The notes: a model not told the origin generated them from the letters alone. 57,335 bases of DNA from CAZZBK01 sp964652155 (GCA_964652155.1 CAZZBK010000017.1:1-57335), one strand, 5' to 3'. Positions 39,852-48,338 are shown, numbered from the stretch's first letter. Program-made: numbers and translations.

Positions 39852-40772
39852 ATGACTGACCTCGCGATTGTTCCTGGCAAAACTCGACTCGGCTGGATTG
39901 GCACCGGCGTGATGGGCAGCAGCATGTGCGGTCACCTGATCGCCAAGGGCTTTGCCTGCACCGTCTACAATCGCACCAAAGACCGCACCGCCGCGCTCGT
40001 GGCCAAGGGAGCCCGCTGGGCTGAGAGCCCCAAGGCGGTCGCCGAACAGGCGGATGTCATCTTCACGATCGTCGGTTTTCCGAGCGACGTTCGCGACGTC
40101 ACGCTGGGCAGCAACGGTACGCTGGCGGGTAGCAAGTCGGGCAGCATCCTTGTCGACATGACCACAAGCGAGCCGTCGCTGGCGGTCGAGATTTATCAGG
40201 CGGCCCAGGCCAAGGGGGTTCACAGCGTCGACGCGCCGGTCAGCGGCGGCGATATCGGCGCCAAGGAAGCCCGGCTCTCGATCATGATTGGCGGCGACAA
40301 GCAGGTCGTCGATGCCTTGCAGCCCTGCTGGGACGCGATGGGCAAGACGATCATCCACCAGGGGGCGGCCGGTGCCGGACAGCACACCAAAATGGCCAAC
40401 CAAATTCTCATCGCCAGCAACATGATTGGCGTTTGCGAGTCGCTGCTGTACGCCTACAAGTCGGGCCTCGACTTGGAAACCGTGCTCAAGTCGGTGGGCC
40501 CCGGCGCGGCCGGTAGCTGGTCGCTCGCCAATCTCGCCCCGCGGATCATGGCCAACAACTTCGACCCCGGCTTTGTGGTCGAGCACTTCATCAAGGACAT
40601 GGGGATCGCCTTGGCCGAGTCGCGTCGCATGGGTTTGGCGATGCCCGGCTTGGCGCTCGCGCAGCAGTTGTATATTTCGCTGGCCGCGCAGGGCTACAAC
40701 CGGCACGGGACCCACGCGCTCGAGATCGCGCTCGCGAACATGGCCGGCGTCGACTGGAAGAACCGCAAGTAG
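39852..40772 (+). CDS. GarR-like beta-hydroxyacid dehydrogenase
   Basis: This 306-residue NAD(P)-dependent enzyme is of the 3-hydroxyisobutyrate / tartronate-semialdehyde reductase group. The Rossmann motif is GWIGTGVMGSSM, then VYNRT (NADP-selective region), VDMTTSEP and DAPVSGGDIGA, with the catalytic lysine in GAGQHTKMANQ. The C-terminal all-helical domain is complete. The last 33 codons, stop and flank (40733-40778 region) are duplicated after an assembly gap. Substrate could be tartronate semialdehyde, hydroxyisobutyrate or succinate semialdehyde; a hydroxypyruvate-isomerase-like gene 6 kb upstream hints at the first. Confidence 0.88.
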   Translation: MTDLAIVPGKTRLGWIGTGVMGSSMCGHLIAKGFACTVYNRTKDRTAALVAKGARWAESPKAVAEQADVIFTIVGFPSDVRDVTLGSNGTLAGSKSGSILVDMTTSEPSLAVEIYQAAQAKGVHSVDAPVSGGDIGAKEARLSIMIGGDKQVVDALQPCWDAMGKTIIHQGAAGAGQHTKMANQILIASNMIGVCESLLYAYKSGLDLETVLKSVGPGAAGSWSLANLAPRIMANNFDPGFVVEHFIKDMGIALAESRRMGLAMPGLALAQQLYISLAAQGYNRHGTHALEIALANMAGVDWKNRK

Positions 40773-40779
40773 CCATCGT

Positions 40780-40879
40780 NNNNNNNNNNNNNNNNNNNNN
40801 NNNNNNNNNNNNNNNNNNNNNNNNNNNNNNNNNNNNNNNNNNNNNNNNNNNNNNNNNNNNNNNNNNNNNNNNNNNNNNN
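40780..40879. other. assembly gap (100 N) with overlapping flanks
   Basis: The sequence ending ATCGCGCTCGCG...GTAGCCATCGT before the gap (about 40724-40779) recurs exactly just after it (40880-40933). The two contig ends therefore overlap by about 54 bp, which suggests that the gap is not real and that the ends should be merged. Confidence 0.9.
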
Positions 40880-41088
40880 ATCGCGCTCGCGAACATGGCC
40901 GGCGTCGACTGGAAGAACCGCAAGTAGCCATCGTTCACCCGTCCCCAGAGCCGGTTCGTCTCGGACCGGTGGTGTGAGAGTCCGCAGCGGCATGGCGAGA
41001 TCGTCGAGCCGCTCACGTAGGGCCCGAGACGCTGTCCGGCTCGGGAAGACGCTGCCTGCGGGTCGCCCGTCGACGCAATCGGGATGGC

Positions 41089-42495
41089 CTAGAACAACTC
41101 GTCGATCGGTCGGCCGATGGGGAGCACCTGATTGGGTCGGCCAGCGTTGTCGAGGAAGTGGGCCGAGGTGTCGACCCCTAGATGCCGGTAGATCGTGGCC
41201 AGCACGTCGTGCGGAATTTTGGGGTTGTCCTTGGGGGCCTCGGCCTTGCTGTTGGTCGAGCCCACGACGCGGCCCCCCTTCACGCCGCCACCGGCGATGG
41301 CGACGCTCATGGCCTGTGGCCAGTGATCGCGGCCGGCCTTGTCGGCCCCGGCGCGGGTGTTGATCCGCGGCGCGCGGCCCATCTCGCCCCAGGCGACCAC
41401 GAGCGTTTTGTCGAGCAGCCCGCGCTCGCGCAGGTCGTTCATGAGCGCCGAGTACGCCAGGTCCCAGCGTGGCAGGAAGACATTTTGCAGCGACCAGAAA
41501 TTGTCTTCGTGCGTGTCCCACCAGCGGCAGTCGACGGTGACGAGCCGCACGCCGGCTTCGACGAGTCGTCGAGCCAGTAGGATCCGCTGCCCCCAGTTGG
41601 GCGCGTCGCCGCCGGCGACCACGCGCGTCGACTGATAGCCGGGATAGATACCGTAGCGGCGGCGGACGGAGTCGCTCTCGGCATCAAAATTGAACGCGTT
41701 GCGCGCCGCCGAGCCCGTGACCATCTCCCAAGCCTGGGCACTGAATTTGTCGAGGGCCCCCATCATGCCCGAGGTGTCGGCGTCGCGGCGCATGGTGTCG
41801 AGCGCGGCGAGCATTTCGCGGCGGCCCCCCAGCCGTTCGACCGAAATGCCTTCGGGGGGCGCCATGTTCGGCACGCTGAATCCGCTGCCTGCGGCCGGAT
41901 CGGAGAGCGTCTCGAACGGACGATAGGCCGGCCCGAGATACGAGGCGTCGGTCCCCGGGACCATCTTCGGCACCATCACATAGGCGGGCAGCCGCGGGTC
42001 GCGGTCTTGCAGTTGTTTCTTGACAATCGAGCCCACGCTCGGATGCATGTTCTGATCCGCAGCCGGTCCCGACTTGTAGCCCGTAAAACAGACTTGGTCG
42101 CCGGTGCTGTGATCGGTTTTATCCTCGGGACGCTGGTGCATGCTGCGAATGATCGACCAGTCGTTCATGCACTGCGCGGTGAGCGGCAAGTGCTCGCAGA
42201 TTTGAATGCCAGGAGTGGCGGTCGAGATGGGATCGAACTCGCCGCGGATTTCCACGGGCGCGTCGGGCTTCATGTCCCACATGTCGATATGGCTCGGGCC
42301 GCCACGCATCCAGAGAATGATCACCGAGGTGTCTTTGCGGGCATGGCGCGGCGCGGCCTCGTTGGCCTGCAACAACTGCGGCAGCGACAGACCCCAGGCC
42401 GACCCGGCACTCAACACGCCGGCGCGTAAAAAGTCGCGGCGACCCGCGCTCAGCGCAGTGCGAAACGGACGGCAACCCTCAGCATGCAACGGCAT
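41089..42495 (-). CDS. Tat-exported DUF1501 protein (sulfatase-like fold)
   Basis: About 468 residues. A twin-arginine signal (GRRDFLRAGVLSAGSAWG) starts near residue 17, and the mature part has VIILWMRGGPSHIDMWDMKPDAP, QHRPEDKTDHSTGD, VTVDCRWWDTHEDNFWSL, VVAWGEMGRAPRIN and RDHWPQAMSVAIAGGG. These are DUF1501 motifs, related to the alkaline-phosphatase/sulfatase superfamily by conserved Asp and His residues. DUF1501 genes usually sit next to DUF1549/1553 genes; here the partner is 3.3 kb away on the other strand. The ATG at 42495 matches the Tat signal; a longer frame to 42594 is not needed. The role is unknown. Confidence 0.88.
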   Translation of the reverse strand: MPLHAEGCRPFRTALSAGRRDFLRAGVLSAGSAWGLSLPQLLQANEAAPRHARKDTSVIILWMRGGPSHIDMWDMKPDAPVEIRGEFDPISTATPGIQICEHLPLTAQCMNDWSIIRSMHQRPEDKTDHSTGDQVCFTGYKSGPAADQNMHPSVGSIVKKQLQDRDPRLPAYVMVPKMVPGTDASYLGPAYRPFETLSDPAAGSGFSVPNMAPPEGISVERLGGRREMLAALDTMRRDADTSGMMGALDKFSAQAWEMVTGSAARNAFNFDAESDSVRRRYGIYPGYQSTRVVAGGDAPNWGQRILLARRLVEAGVRLVTVDCRWWDTHEDNFWSLQNVFLPRWDLAYSALMNDLRERGLLDKTLVVAWGEMGRAPRINTRAGADKAGRDHWPQAMSVAIAGGGVKGGRVVGSTNSKAEAPKDNPKIPHDVLATIYRHLGVDTSAHFLDNAGRPNQVLPIGRPIDELF

Positions 42496-43207
42496 ATTCC
42501 ACTCACCAACGGCAGGAAAATACTTGGGTGGGCTTCTTAAACACGCGCGAGGCGAGCGCGGGGCCCCCCGCTGCCCCGTAAGACATTGACACAATCGACG
42601 GCTTGGTTACATGGTTCGGAACAAAACAGCGAACCCAGACCCGACGCGCGCCGGGGAGTGTTGTCTCGCCAATCTTCTCAGCTAAGTCAGATTACCAAGT
42701 CTGATCCGCCAATCAAGCTATCTTGCATTTGCAATTACTTATGCATACATGCTCTCAGTAGCTCGAAGGGGGGCGGCACCGTGTGTTGTCGTTACAGCTT
42801 CAAGCCCCGAATCTCGTCGACGCTGACGGTGAGCGTCTCCCCTGTGTGAGCGTCACCGTTGTGGGTGGCTGGTGGTTTGCGAAGCAAACCCCGGCGAGTG
42901 ACATGAGACACCGCCTCGAAGTGAGCCGGGGTTTGCAGACGCAAACCGCCAGCCACCCGCCGCGCCATGGACGGCCGGCGAAGCCCAGCCTCAGCGTCGC
43001 CGTCCGAAGTCGTGACGACTTGAGAGGTTGCCGAGCAACCAGCCCAGGAACACGGACCGTATCGGCTGCGCGAACTCATCCCCGACCGCTCGGTCGGGGC
43101 TCGGAGGGGTATGTGCCGGGCGAGAGGTGAATCGCGTGGCAAGATCGACTACCCTGGTAAGCACGTTGATCGTTCGCCATCGTGATCTGGTTTCAGGAGT
43201 GTGTTCG
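42496..43207. other. intergenic region between divergent DUF1501 and SGNH hydrolase genes
   Basis: It holds palindromic element copy F (42844-42958) and presumably both promoters. A long open frame (43028-43207) runs into the SGNH hydrolase but reads as non-coding upstream of its ATG at 43208. Beyond these, a lower-GC stretch at 42600-42780 contains no gene I can support. Confidence 0.5.
42844..42958 (+). repeat. dispersed GGTGGCTGG palindromic element, copy F
   Basis: It starts GTGTGAGCGTCACCGTTGTG. Arms GGTGGCTGGTGGTTTGCG and CGCAAACCGCCAGCCACC pair with one mismatch. The centre is GAGTGACATGAGACACCGCC, close to copies A and E. Confidence 0.8.
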
Positions 43208-44014
43208 ATGATTCGCCTGTTGTCTCGCCGGCTGCTGGTGTCGTGGGTTGCGCTCTTCTGCTTGCCGTCGCTCGCCTGGGCTGAGAAAGATGGCAAGGTG
43301 CAGGTCTTGTTGTTGGGCGACAGCACGACGATCGGCAGCGTGTGTCGCAAGACGAATCCCGACGGGCCGCACCTCGAAGATGTGATCCGGCTGTTGCTGG
43401 CGACCGACCCTTCGCTGCCGCCGACTCAGGTCATCAACCAAGGCCGCGACGGCGAATACATTCACGGCCTGTTGCAAGGACGGTACGCCAAAGACATCGC
43501 GTCGCTCCAGGGGATCGACTACGTGTTTTTTCGTTATGGGCTGAACGACAACAGCAAGCGCGAGAACTTCGCGGAGAATTTTCCGCTCGACATTCGCGCG
43601 CTGATCGCCCGACTGCGGCAGGATTTTCCGCGCGCGGTCATCGTGCCGATGACGATCATCCCCTACATTTCGGCCGAAAAGGACGCGCAGATCAACGCCC
43701 TGATTAAGCAAGGGGCGGCGGCGGAACAGTTGCCCGTGTTCGATGTGTACACGCGCTACAGCGCTGAGTTGTCGCATGGCGCAAACATGCTCAACTACCG
43801 TCGCTACGCGCTCGATAAAATACCCGAGCCGCAGCGTGGCTGGGTGCAGCCGTTTGTGCTGGCCGGCTCGGTGGTCGTGATGGACAACCGTCTCGACGCG
43901 CACTTTCGTGACCTCCCGGGTTGGTTCGCGGATCGGCATCCGAACCTCGCGGGCTACCATGTGATTGGCGACGAGACGGCGAAGTACCTCGCCGAGCGGT
44001 TGAAGAAACGATAA
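43208..44014 (+). CDS. secreted SGNH/GDSL-family hydrolase
   Basis: This 268-residue esterase- or lipase-type hydrolase has a Sec signal (about 1-24, ending SLAWAEK). The SGNH blocks are present: LLLGDSTT (catalytic Ser), INQGRDGEYI (Gly block), RYGLNDN (Asn block) and DRHPNLAGY (catalytic Asp and His). The likely substrate is an acylated or O-acetylated carbohydrate, but nothing in the sequence fixes it. AGGAG 7 bases before the ATG at 43208 sets the start. The D-aminoacylase-like gene follows 18 bp later, suggesting an operon. Confidence 0.88.
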   Translation: MIRLLSRRLLVSWVALFCLPSLAWAEKDGKVQVLLLGDSTTIGSVCRKTNPDGPHLEDVIRLLLATDPSLPPTQVINQGRDGEYIHGLLQGRYAKDIASLQGIDYVFFRYGLNDNSKRENFAENFPLDIRALIARLRQDFPRAVIVPMTIIPYISAEKDAQINALIKQGAAAEQLPVFDVYTRYSAELSHGANMLNYRRYALDKIPEPQRGWVQPFVLAGSVVVMDNRLDAHFRDLPGWFADRHPNLAGYHVIGDETAKYLAERLKKR

Positions 44015-44032
44015 CGACCAAGGGTCACGTCC

Positions 44033-45586
44033 ATGAACACGCTTGTTTGGTCGGTGCTATTTTGCTCGTCGGCTGCGCTCGGGGCACCGGACGTGATCAT
44101 TCGCCACGCCCAGGTCGTCGACGGGACGGGCAATGCCCCATTTGTGGCCGACGTGGCGATCGAAGATGGCAAGATCACGGCAGTCGGCAAGATCGACGAG
44201 GTCGGCACGGCCCGGGTGATCGACGCCCGGGGGTTGGTCATCGCGCCGGGCTTTATCGATCTGCACACGCATAGCGACGCGGGCATTGTCGCGCCGCTGA
44301 CGCGGGCCAATATCAACTACCTGACCCAAGGTTGCACGACGATCGTGACGGGCAATTGCGGATCGGGCCCGACTGACGTGGCGGCGTACCTTGCCAAGAT
44401 CGACGCGGCCGGGGCGGGGACGCATGTCATGCACCTGCTGCCGCAAGGCTCGCTCCGCGATCGGGTGATGGGACGCGCTCGCCGCGCGGCCACGCTCGAC
44501 GAACTCAACGAGATGCTCCGGCTCTCCGAGCAGGCGATGCGCGACGGCGCGTTCGGCATGTCGACCGGCTTGATCTATGTCCCCAGCATGTACGCCGACA
44601 CCGCCGAGATCGTCGCCATTGCCAAGGTCGTTGCCCAACAGCAAGGTCTGTACGTCAGCCATATTCGCGGCGAAGGGAGCGACTTGCTCGACAGCGTCCG
44701 CGAGGCGCTCGCGATCGGCCAGCAAGCCCAGGCCGCCGTGCATATCTCGCATTTCAAAGCCAGCGGCAAGCATGTCTGGGGCACGCTCCGCTTGGCGGGA
44801 GAGCTCATCGAGCAAGCCCGGGCCAAAGGCCAACGCGTGACCGCCGATCAATATCCCTACGCGGCCAGCAGCACGTCACTCGAAGCGACCGTGCTGCCAG
44901 GCTGGGCCCGCGAAGGGGGCCGCCAAGAACTCGAACGACGCTTGAATGACGACACCTCGCGCGAAAAAATCCTCGAACATGTCCGCAAACAGTTCGCACA
45001 TATCCATCGCTTGCAAATTGTCGCCTGTCGCTGGAGACCCGAGTGGGTCGGCAAAATGTTCGACGAACTCGCCAGCAGCGACAAGCTCGCCGAGTTGGCA
45101 ATCGAAATTGAGCAGCACGGCGGCGCGGGGATCATCAACTATGGCATGCACGAGGACGATGTCCGCTACGCCATGCAGTTGCCCTGGGTCGCCACGGCCA
45201 GCGACGGCAGCGCCAAGATCATGACCAGCGAGCAGCCGCATCCTCGATCGTTCGGCACCTTCAGCCGCAAGGTGGGGCGTTACGCCATCGAAGACAAGGT
45301 TGTCTCGCTCGCGCATGCCGTCCGCAGCGCCAGTGGCCTGCCGGCCGATATTCTCGGCCTGACCGATCGCGGCTACATCAAGCCGGGGCTCGCGGCCGAC
45401 CTCGTGGTGTTCGATCCCGAGACGTTTCGCGATCGCGCCACCTTCGCGCAGCCGTATCATTACTCGACGGGCGTGAAGTACGTGCTGGTCGACGGCGTGA
45501 GTGCCGTGCATGAGGGGGTGCCGACCGGCGCTCTAGCCGGCCGCGCGCTGCGCAAACACGCCCCCTCGCCGCCCAAGGCCAAGTGA
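44033..45586 (+). CDS. secreted D-aminoacylase-like amidohydrolase
   Basis: This 517-residue protein matches N-acyl-D-amino-acid deacylases. After a signal peptide (about 1-18, ending ALGAPD) come GFIDLHTHSD with the metal-binding histidines, VTGNCGSGP with the conserved Cys metal ligand, YVSHIRGEG, VHISHFKASG and a late ATASDGSAK with the metal Asp, then PHPRSFGTFSR, which is specific to this group. It would hydrolyse the acyl group from D-amino acids or related compounds, outside the cytoplasm. It lies 18 bp after the SGNH hydrolase on the same strand and probably shares its transcript. Confidence 0.88.
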   Translation: MNTLVWSVLFCSSAALGAPDVIIRHAQVVDGTGNAPFVADVAIEDGKITAVGKIDEVGTARVIDARGLVIAPGFIDLHTHSDAGIVAPLTRANINYLTQGCTTIVTGNCGSGPTDVAAYLAKIDAAGAGTHVMHLLPQGSLRDRVMGRARRAATLDELNEMLRLSEQAMRDGAFGMSTGLIYVPSMYADTAEIVAIAKVVAQQQGLYVSHIRGEGSDLLDSVREALAIGQQAQAAVHISHFKASGKHVWGTLRLAGELIEQARAKGQRVTADQYPYAASSTSLEATVLPGWAREGGRQELERRLNDDTSREKILEHVRKQFAHIHRLQIVACRWRPEWVGKMFDELASSDKLAELAIEIEQHGGAGIINYGMHEDDVRYAMQLPWVATASDGSAKIMTSEQPHPRSFGTFSRKVGRYAIEDKVVSLAHAVRSASGLPADILGLTDRGYIKPGLAADLVVFDPETFRDRATFAQPYHYSTGVKYVLVDGVSAVHEGVPTGALAGRALRKHAPSPPKAK

Positions 45587-45806
45587 CGCCGCTCGGCAAA
45601 CAATCACGACTCACACGGTCATCGCACCGAAAAAACCGCAATTGATAGAGTGCTGGCCGCAAAAAACTCAAAAAGTTGCAAAGCAACAAATGGGAATCAC
45701 GCCCCCCCTCGTTCGCGACATGACTCGATACTTTTTTGCGATTCCTTGTGTTTCTTGCGGCGATTGAACGCAGTTGAAAGGGCCCGGGCGTCTACCGTTT
45801 GAGTCA
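45587..45806. other. intergenic region between convergent amidohydrolases
   Basis: An unusually AT-rich stretch for this genome, with runs of A and T and a GTTGC-AAA-GCAAC stem (45675-45687). It lies between convergent genes and is likely to hold a bidirectional terminator, though the hairpin is short. Confidence 0.4.
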
Positions 45807-47522
45807 CTATTTCTTATAGACCAGCTTGCCGTCGAGGTACGTGCGGAGCACCTGCGTGTCGCGAATTTTCATCGCGTCGCACTCGAGTAAATCGCGATCG
45901 ACAACGATCAGGTCGGCCAGCTTGCCCACTTCGAGCGAGCCGAGTTGGTCCTCGCAGAAGAGCAGCACGGCGTTGTTGATCGTGTAGTAGCGGATCATCT
46001 GCTCGCGGGTCAGCGCCTCTTCGGGGTGCAAGGGCTGTTCGAGGCCGCGCGCGAGCCGGGTCACGGCGGTCTGCATGGCTAGGAACGGGTTGTAGAAGTT
46101 AATGCTCCGCAGCGAGCCGATCTTTTGCATGTGATCGGAGCCGCCGCCGACGATGCCGCCCGACTTGAAGATGGTGCTCAGCGGCTGAAAGTAACGAAGC
46201 CGATCGTAGCCGAACTGCGCCAGCAGCGTCTTGCCGTCGAGATTGAGCCAGGCGGGCTGAATGTCCAGCACCACCCCCAGCTTTGCCGCTTGTTGGACCG
46301 CTTCCAGGCTCATGAAGTTGCTGTGCGTAATGCACGGGCGGGTGGCGCGGATCGGGAGCGACTTGTTGACCTCGGCGTAGGCGTCGAGCAGCGTGTGAAC
46401 CGCGCCGTCGCCGACGCTATGGGCCGTGAACTGCAAGCCGTTTTCGACCGTGATGCGAACGATCTCCTGGAGATGGTCGGGCTCGATGTAGCGGAGCCCC
46501 TGATAGCGCGGGTCGTCGATCGAGTAGATTTTGCTCACGCCCCAGGGCTCGCGCATGTAGGCGCTGCCGGTGAGCATGCCGCCATCGAGAAACATCTTGA
46601 TGCCGACGATTTGCACCCAGGGGTCTTTTTGCCGCAGCGAGTTGGCAGCCACCTGCTTGATCCGCTGCTCGACCTCGCTCACTTTGCCGCCGGGACTTAC
46701 ACCCATGCTGGCCTTCATGCGGACGGTGAGCTTGTCGGCCCCTTTGAGCCGCGCGTACTGGGTCAGGCTATCGTTGCCGCAGTTGCGATCCGAGACGGTC
46801 GTCAGGCCGACCGAGTTGTAGTCGGCAAACAGGGCGCGCAACTGTTCGTCACGCTGCTCGGTAGTCGCGCTGCGCGACTTGCTGCTCGATTTGATGTAAT
46901 GGCCGGCGCTGCGCAAAATGCCGGTCGGCTCGCCGGTCATCGGGTCCTTTTCGATCTTGCCCGTGCCGGTCCCTTTGAAGTCCTTGTCGATGCCGCTGAG
47001 CTTGAGTGCCAGCGAGTTCACACTCGCGTCGGGGCCGGTCGAGAACATCACCGGATGCTCAGGGGCGACCGCGTCGAGTTCAGCCTTGGTGGGATAGCGC
47101 TGCTCTTTGAGCCGCGTGATGAAGACCTGCCGCACGACGATCCATTGCCCCTTGTCGAGCGTCTTGGCCCGCGAGCCGATGTAGTTAAGCACGTCTTGAA
47201 TGGTTTCCATGTCGGGAATCGGATGATCCCATTCGTGCATCGCCGCGCCGGTCGGATGAACGTGCGAGTCCATCAGCCCCGGCAGCACCATGCCTCCGCG
47301 CAGGTCGAGCACCTCGGTCTTGGGTCCGCGCAGCTTGAGCACCTCGTCGTTCGTACCGACGGCGAGCAGCTTGTTGCCCCCGATGGCGACCGCCTGCTGG
47401 AGCGAAAATGCCTGGTCGACCGTGACGACCTTGCCGTTGTGCAAGATCACGTCAGCCACGTCGGCCAACGACGGCGAGACGAGCGACAGCCACGCAAGCG
47501 TGAGCAGGAACGATCGCAACAT
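45807..47522 (-). CDS. secreted YtcJ-like amidohydrolase
   Basis: About 571 residues of the amidohydrolase-3/YtcJ family. A signal peptide (about 1-20, ending SLADVAD) precedes VILHNGKVVTVDQAF, LPGLMDSHVHPTGAAM with metal-ligand histidines, MFLDGGMLTGSAYMREPW, TAHSVGDGAVHTLLDAY, HSNFMSLEAV, GGIVGGGSDH and the end-domain LGSLEVGKLADLIVVD. The start at 47522 gives a clean signal peptide and a GGAG 8 bases upstream, so the longer frame is rejected. Substrate is unknown; family members act on diverse cyclic amides and N-acyl compounds. It faces the D-aminoacylase gene convergently. Confidence 0.85.
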   Translation of the reverse strand: MLRSFLLTLAWLSLVSPSLADVADVILHNGKVVTVDQAFSLQQAVAIGGNKLLAVGTNDEVLKLRGPKTEVLDLRGGMVLPGLMDSHVHPTGAAMHEWDHPIPDMETIQDVLNYIGSRAKTLDKGQWIVVRQVFITRLKEQRYPTKAELDAVAPEHPVMFSTGPDASVNSLALKLSGIDKDFKGTGTGKIEKDPMTGEPTGILRSAGHYIKSSSKSRSATTEQRDEQLRALFADYNSVGLTTVSDRNCGNDSLTQYARLKGADKLTVRMKASMGVSPGGKVSEVEQRIKQVAANSLRQKDPWVQIVGIKMFLDGGMLTGSAYMREPWGVSKIYSIDDPRYQGLRYIEPDHLQEIVRITVENGLQFTAHSVGDGAVHTLLDAYAEVNKSLPIRATRPCITHSNFMSLEAVQQAAKLGVVLDIQPAWLNLDGKTLLAQFGYDRLRYFQPLSTIFKSGGIVGGGSDHMQKIGSLRSINFYNPFLAMQTAVTRLARGLEQPLHPEEALTREQMIRYYTINNAVLLFCEDQLGSLEVGKLADLIVVDRDLLECDAMKIRDTQVLRTYLDGKLVYKK

Positions 47523-47738
47523 GAGAAACAACTCCGTGAGGGTGATCCGAGGGTGAGCGGGGCCGCTATTGCCACGCCAGGGGGTCGAGGCCGGGGGCAC
47601 GCCATCCTATGGTAACGAATGGTCGTCGCTGAAGGAAATTTCTCGCCCGCGCGGCCTGTTGGTCATTCATCTCACGCTCTGGGTACCATGAAAGGCGGTG
47701 GCGAAACGGTTCCCGGCGGACGAGGGTTCCGCGCGCAC

Positions 47739-47782
47739 GCCCTTCTCTCACCGGGAGAAGGTGGCCGCAGGCCGGATGAGGG
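47739..47782. repeat. palindromic repeat related to the insert in the cyclase gene
   Basis: CCCTTCTCTCACCGGGAG... ends CCGGATGAGGG. Its reverse complement matches 15552-15594 at about 39 of 43 bases. This copy is intergenic, the other is inside a gene. Confidence 0.7.
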
Positions 47783-47825
47783 TCGTTCGCCTTGTCACGA
47801 TGTTCTCCCACTGCACAGCAGCAGC

Positions 47826-48103
47826 GCCTCAGGGTGTGTGAGCGTCACCGTTGTGGGTGGCTGGTGTTTTGCGTTAGCAAAACCCGGCCCTTCGCGTTGT
47901 CAGTCAGGTTCGCAACCTCGTTCGCATAGCCGATTGTGTTGGCAGGCGTTTTGCCTCAGGGTGTGTGAGCGTCACCGTTGTGGGTGGCTGGTGTTTTGCG
48001 TTAGCAAAACCCGGCCCTTCGCGTTGTCAGTCAGGTTCGCAACCTCGTTCGCATAGCCGATCGTGTTGGCAGGCGTTTTTCTGACTCAAAACACCAGCCA
48101 CCC
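47826..48103 (+). repeat. 127-bp tandem duplication of the GGTGGCTGG element (copy G)
   Basis: Units 47826-47952 and 47953-48079 each begin GCCTCAGGGTGTGTGAGCG and are almost identical (one clear base difference). Each carries the left arm GGTGGCTGGTGTTTTGCGTTAGCAAAACCCGGC, but only after the second is there a right arm, AAAACACCAGCCACCC, ending at 48103. The centre differs from copies A, E and F (TTCGCGTTGTCAGTCAGG). Confidence 0.75.
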
Positions 48104-48221
48104 AGACGCGAACCCGCCTCGGGCAATGTAGTTAAGCGCGGCCCGCTCGAAGCGGGTGCTCCGGGCGGAGTTTGTGGCCTGAAACGGTTGATTGGTACGA
48201 CCGCTCCAGCCGCTTTGACCG

Positions 48222-48250
48222 TTGAAAAAGAGCGCCCGGCCGCTTATCCT
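48222..48250 (+). promoter_or_regulatory. ilvB promoter
   Basis: TTGAAA (48222-48227) and TATCCT (48245-48250) are 17 bp apart, close to consensus spacing. Transcription would begin near 48257, leaving a leader of about 80 bases before the GTG chosen as start. Confidence 0.6.
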
Positions 48251-48289
48251 AAAGTGTTCTGCCCTTTTAGGTTGATTTCAGATGAGTCA

Positions 48290-48322
48290 CCCCGTTTTAC
48301 CGCACGGGGCTTTTTGTTCTTT
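48290..48322 (+). promoter_or_regulatory. possible attenuator hairpin in the ilvB leader
   Basis: CCCCGT (48290-48295) pairs with ACGGGG (48304-48309), followed by C and a T-rich run, TTTTTGTTCTTT (48311-48322). That is an intrinsic-terminator shape placed between the promoter and the start codon. An in-frame short leader (ATG 48282) reads MSHPVLPHGAF and runs into ilvB without a stop, so a classical leader-peptide control is not obvious. Confidence 0.4.
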
Positions 48323-48338
48323 GGGAGGCGTTTCGCTC

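Larger units (their letters stand above)
47523..48338. other. repeat-rich intergenic and leader region upstream of ilvB
   Basis: Divergent genes flank this region. It contains a REP-like palindrome (47739-47782), a 127-bp tandem duplication holding palindromic element G (47826-48103), and the ilvB promoter and leader (48222-48338). No other coding frame is supported. Confidence 0.55.

Noticed and set aside
42792..43142. Small frames through the palindromic elements giving VVGGWWFAKQTPAS-like peptides
   Set aside because: The peptide recurs because the DNA element recurs. Pairing conservation is at nucleotide level, so these are not genes.
43028..43207. N-terminal extension of the SGNH hydrolase
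   Set aside because: Sixty extra residues would precede the signal peptide. AGGAG and the signal peptide both point to the ATG at 43208.
46125..47615. 496-residue frame opposite the YtcJ-like amidohydrolase
   Set aside because: The amidohydrolase has clear metal-binding motifs on the other strand, so this frame is a shadow.
47826..48103. Tandem repeats read as a possible CRISPR array
   Set aside because: Only two units of 127 bp, nearly identical throughout with no unique spacers and no cas genes nearby.
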